Below, in pieces: positions 38,673-40,688 of a stretch of 40,688 nt of DNA. Made by a program: the position numbers and the translations under genes. The DNA is from a virus. Within the stretch, counting starts at the first letter, position 1; each line of letters opens with the position of its first letter. The notes beneath the pieces were generated by a model. The model was not told the DNA's origin. It searched no databases and worked only from the letters and a program-made list of their open reading frames with translations. The stretch covers positions 1-40,688 of IMG/VR virus record IMGVR_UViG_3300046328_000109; one strand, given 5' to 3'.

Positions 38673-40439
38673 TTATTTTTTATTAATTGTTATAACTTCC
38701 GACAAAGATATATCATTGGATTTATAGTCGCTAATTTTATTATCGATTCCAAGTGAAATTTCTTTTCTTTTCATTTTTAACATATCATTTATTTTCTCAT
38801 CAACAGTATCTCTACATATAATATTATAAACATTCACCGATGATTTTTGTCCAATCCTATGAAGTCTATCTACAACTTGGTCATAAGTACCTGGAACATC
38901 TGATAATGTACAAACCACTATATCAGATGCTTCTGTTAAAGTTAATCCTTCTTTTATAACAGTTTCAATTCCAAATATAATTTTTATTTTACCATTTGGA
39001 TTTTGAAAGTCTTTTACAATAGCATTTCTTTCTTCTAATGTACTATCACCAGTAAAATATGCAGATATGTCTTTATATTGATTATATAAATTCCGTAATG
39101 GTTCTTTAAATTGATCAACAATAACCAATTTTTTATCATTCTCCATTACAATTATTTCAATCAAATCTATTATTGGATTGGATTTGAAATTAGCAGTAAA
39201 CTGTTTTTGTGCCACTCTGACAGCTATTTCTGGTTTACCTTCAGCCATTATTTGTCTTGCTATACTAGAATATTCCCTATAATCTTTATCAGATAATTCA
39301 ATAATAACATCATTAAATACTTTATCTGGTAAATCTTTTAAAACCTCTTCTTTGGTTTTTCTATAAACAAATGGTTGTAATTTCTCATATACTTTAGCAT
39401 ACTCATTTACAAATTCACCACTTTCTACACTATCTAAAACATTATATTTACTAACCCATCCATATTCTTCTGGATTATACACTAAATCCAAATATTCTGT
39501 ATAAAATTTTTCTTTACTTGAAAATTCAATATCGGATATTAGATTCATCATATTATATATTTCTCTAATTCTAGATGGTGCTGGTGTTCCAGTTAAGAAT
39601 ACCTTATTTTCAATACCTTTATGATACTTTTTTACATTTCTATATCTATTTGAATCACTATTCTTTAAATAATGTGCCTCATCACATATTAAACATTCTA
39701 CACCATTTAATAAATCATATTTCTTTAGTTTGGTTTCTAATCCACTAGACCTTGAATAAAAATCATAGTTAACAATTATATATCTACACTCACTAATATC
39801 ATATTTATTAGATTTAATGCCTATTATATATGCCTTTTCATTGGTGAATTTCTCAATTTCATTTAAATAATTAAACTTTAAATTGTTTGGAACTATAACC
39901 AATATCTTTTTATAATCCATTGATAATGTGTGAATTATTGACACTATTGACTTGCCCAAACCCATTTCAAACAATAATGCACCACTTTTTATAACTTCAA
40001 GAAACTTAACACCAGCAATCTGATGTGGATATGGTATAAATGATTTATCTTTTATGTGTTTTGTGACTTCATCATAATATTGTAAATAATTCACCTCAAT
40101 TGTTTTCTTAAATTGAATAGCTTTTATTTTTCTTTCTTCAATTATTCTCTTTTTATCCAATAATTCAACCTCTTTTGCTCTTAATCTTAAAAACTGTTTC
40201 TTAAAGAATGCCCTATCATCTTCATTAATAAAATTAAAAAATATTTTATCAGATTTTATATAGTGAGATATAACATCATATAAATTACTTACAGTTAATA
40301 TCCAATTTTTTTGGACATCATTATATTTTCTACCTTCTTTCTTGGTAGCCTTTATGGTTTCAACCAATCCAATATTATAATTAAATTTTAATATGAATGA
40401 CTGTTTTTTTGGGATACGTTCCACTTCTACTGTAAACAT
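38673..40439 (-). CDS. SNF2-family DNA helicase/translocase (SMARCAL1-like)
   Basis: 588 residues. The N-terminal segment with VETIKATKKEGRKYNDVQKN and W-I-L resembles the HARP domain of annealing helicases. The motor core has YPHQIAGVKFLEV (Q/motif region), LLFEMGLGKSIVSI (Walker A, about 158), LICDEAHYLKN (DExH, about 252), VFLTGTPAPSR (motif III, about 286), KEGLTLTEAS (motif V) and DRLHRIGQK (motif VI, about 526). SNF2-type proteins move along double-stranded DNA and can re-anneal strands; phage UvsW-like proteins do fork or recombination work of this kind. It opens the replication operon after a strong terminator. No late motif lies before it, so an early or middle promoter is expected in the 40-base leader. 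Confidence 0.85.
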   Translation of the reverse strand: MFTVEVERIPKKQSFILKFNYNIGLVETIKATKKEGRKYNDVQKNWILTVSNLYDVISHYIKSDKIFFNFINEDDRAFFKKQFLRLRAKEVELLDKKRIIEERKIKAIQFKKTIEVNYLQYYDEVTKHIKDKSFIPYPHQIAGVKFLEVIKSGALLFEMGLGKSIVSIIHTLSMDYKKILVIVPNNLKFNYLNEIEKFTNEKAYIIGIKSNKYDISECRYIIVNYDFYSRSSGLETKLKKYDLLNGVECLICDEAHYLKNSDSNRYRNVKKYHKGIENKVFLTGTPAPSRIREIYNMMNLISDIEFSSKEKFYTEYLDLVYNPEEYGWVSKYNVLDSVESGEFVNEYAKVYEKLQPFVYRKTKEEVLKDLPDKVFNDVIIELSDKDYREYSSIARQIMAEGKPEIAVRVAQKQFTANFKSNPIIDLIEIIVMENDKKLVIVDQFKEPLRNLYNQYKDISAYFTGDSTLEERNAIVKDFQNPNGKIKIIFGIETVIKEGLTLTEASDIVVCTLSDVPGTYDQVVDRLHRIGQKSSVNVYNIICRDTVDEKINDMLKMKRKEISLGIDNKISDYKSNDISLSEVITINKK

Positions 40440-40483
40440 TTTTTAATATAAAATGTAAATCTAATCCAAAAAAATATAATTAA

Positions 40484-40521
40484 CAAAAAAAAACCAATCC
40501 AGTAGCGAATTGGATTGGTTT
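40484..40521 (-). terminator. Strong rho-independent terminator upstream of the replication operon
   Basis: On the minus strand an 11-bp perfect stem, AAACCAATCCA/TGGATTGGTTT, with a 9-base loop, and a following T-run. It separates the truncated gene at the right edge from the helicase gene. Confidence 0.9.
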
Positions 40522-40522
40522 G

Positions 40523-40540
40523 GTTTGCAGTAACGCAAAC
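40523..40540 (-). other. Small hairpin next to the terminator
   Basis: GTTTGC (40523-40528) and GCAAAC (40535-40540) form a 6-bp stem with loop AGTAAC, two bases before the main terminator stem. It could be a 3'-end processing or stabilising structure of the upstream mRNA. Its role is unknown. Confidence 0.45.
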
Positions 40541-40558
40541 AGTCCTAACGGAAAAATC

Positions 40559-40688
40559 TTAAATAACTGTTGTTTTTGTAATAGAATCTTCAATTATGAT
40601 ATATAACATATCTTCATTTGGTATTGTTAGTTTTAAACAATTGTTTCCATATTGATCAAAGAAGTCTATTTTAAACTCACCATGATAT
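40559..40688 (-). CDS. Partial unknown protein, C-terminal 42 residues
   Basis: The gene enters from the right edge and stops at TAA (40559-40561). The visible end is YHGEFKIDFFDQYGNNCLKL, then an I-P-N-E-D-M-L strand and a final T-K-T-T-V-I. It is followed by a small hairpin and a strong terminator, which supports a true gene end. The fragment is too short to identify. Confidence 0.6.
   Translation of the reverse strand, partial: YHGEFKIDFFDQYGNNCLKLTIPNEDMLYIIIEDSITKTTVI

Overview
The window is part of a large, AT-rich tailed-phage genome, most likely a T4-like (contractile-tail) phage of a Bacteroidota/Flavobacteriia-type host. Every gene I can support lies on the minus strand, packed with short gaps or few-base overlaps. 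The phage call rests on recognisable baseplate proteins (gp25-like, gp6/baseplate-J-like, a tail-protein-I-like segment), a family B DNA polymerase, an SNF2-type helicase and a RuvC-like resolvase. The host call rests on a promoter matching the Bacteroidota TTG-N20-TAnnTTTG consensus, a SprB-like repeat on a tail protein, a leftmost-gene family typical of Bacteroidetes phages, and the absence of strong Shine-Dalgarno sequences. No tRNA, rRNA, integrase, transposase or CRISPR array was seen.

Layout, following transcription from right to left. At 40.7-35.1 kb is a replication operon (end of an unknown gene, terminator, SNF2-like helicase, family B polymerase, small paralogous-family gene). At 35.0-24.9 kb is a late block of probable virion or injected proteins: Nudix, two ParB-like proteins (one with an ADP-ribosyltransferase-like tail), a WYL-like protein, a 2H-phosphoesterase/GNAT multidomain protein, a seven-bladed delta-60 propeller and a glycosyltransferase. 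At 24.9-19.7 kb are small accessory and nucleotide-metabolism genes (dNTP diphosphohydrolase/5'-nucleotidase fusion, a nucleotidyltransferase, three members of a paralogous family). At 19.6-16.8 kb are the baseplate wedge genes. At 16.7-14.3 kb five tandem small paralogues precede a CCA-adding enzyme, all behind a host-type promoter. At 14.3-3.7 kb are baseplate/tail genes and an 846-residue repeat/ADP-ribosyltransferase-like protein. At 3.6-0 kb are an Arc/MetJ-like regulator, the resolvase, a GIY-YIG-like nuclease, a metallophosphatase and small unknown genes.

Regulation is unusually readable. Thirteen copies of a motif reading AACTATTTATA on the coding strand (ATAAATAG on the plus strand) sit 13-25 bases before start codons, nearly all of late/structural genes, and two directly follow rho-independent terminators. 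This looks like the phage's own late promoter. Its core is the reverse complement of the T4 late promoter TATAAATA.

The most striking oddity is at 21162-21278: a 111-bp GC-rich, highly palindromic segment inserted in frame near the 3' end of a small gene and bounded by 6-bp direct repeats (ATTCGC). It adds exactly 37 codons and looks like a miniature protein-coding palindromic element. Other points of interest are two seven-bladed delta-60 propellers on virion proteins, eight near-identical 32-residue repeats in the 846-residue protein, and two previously unnamed small paralogous families.
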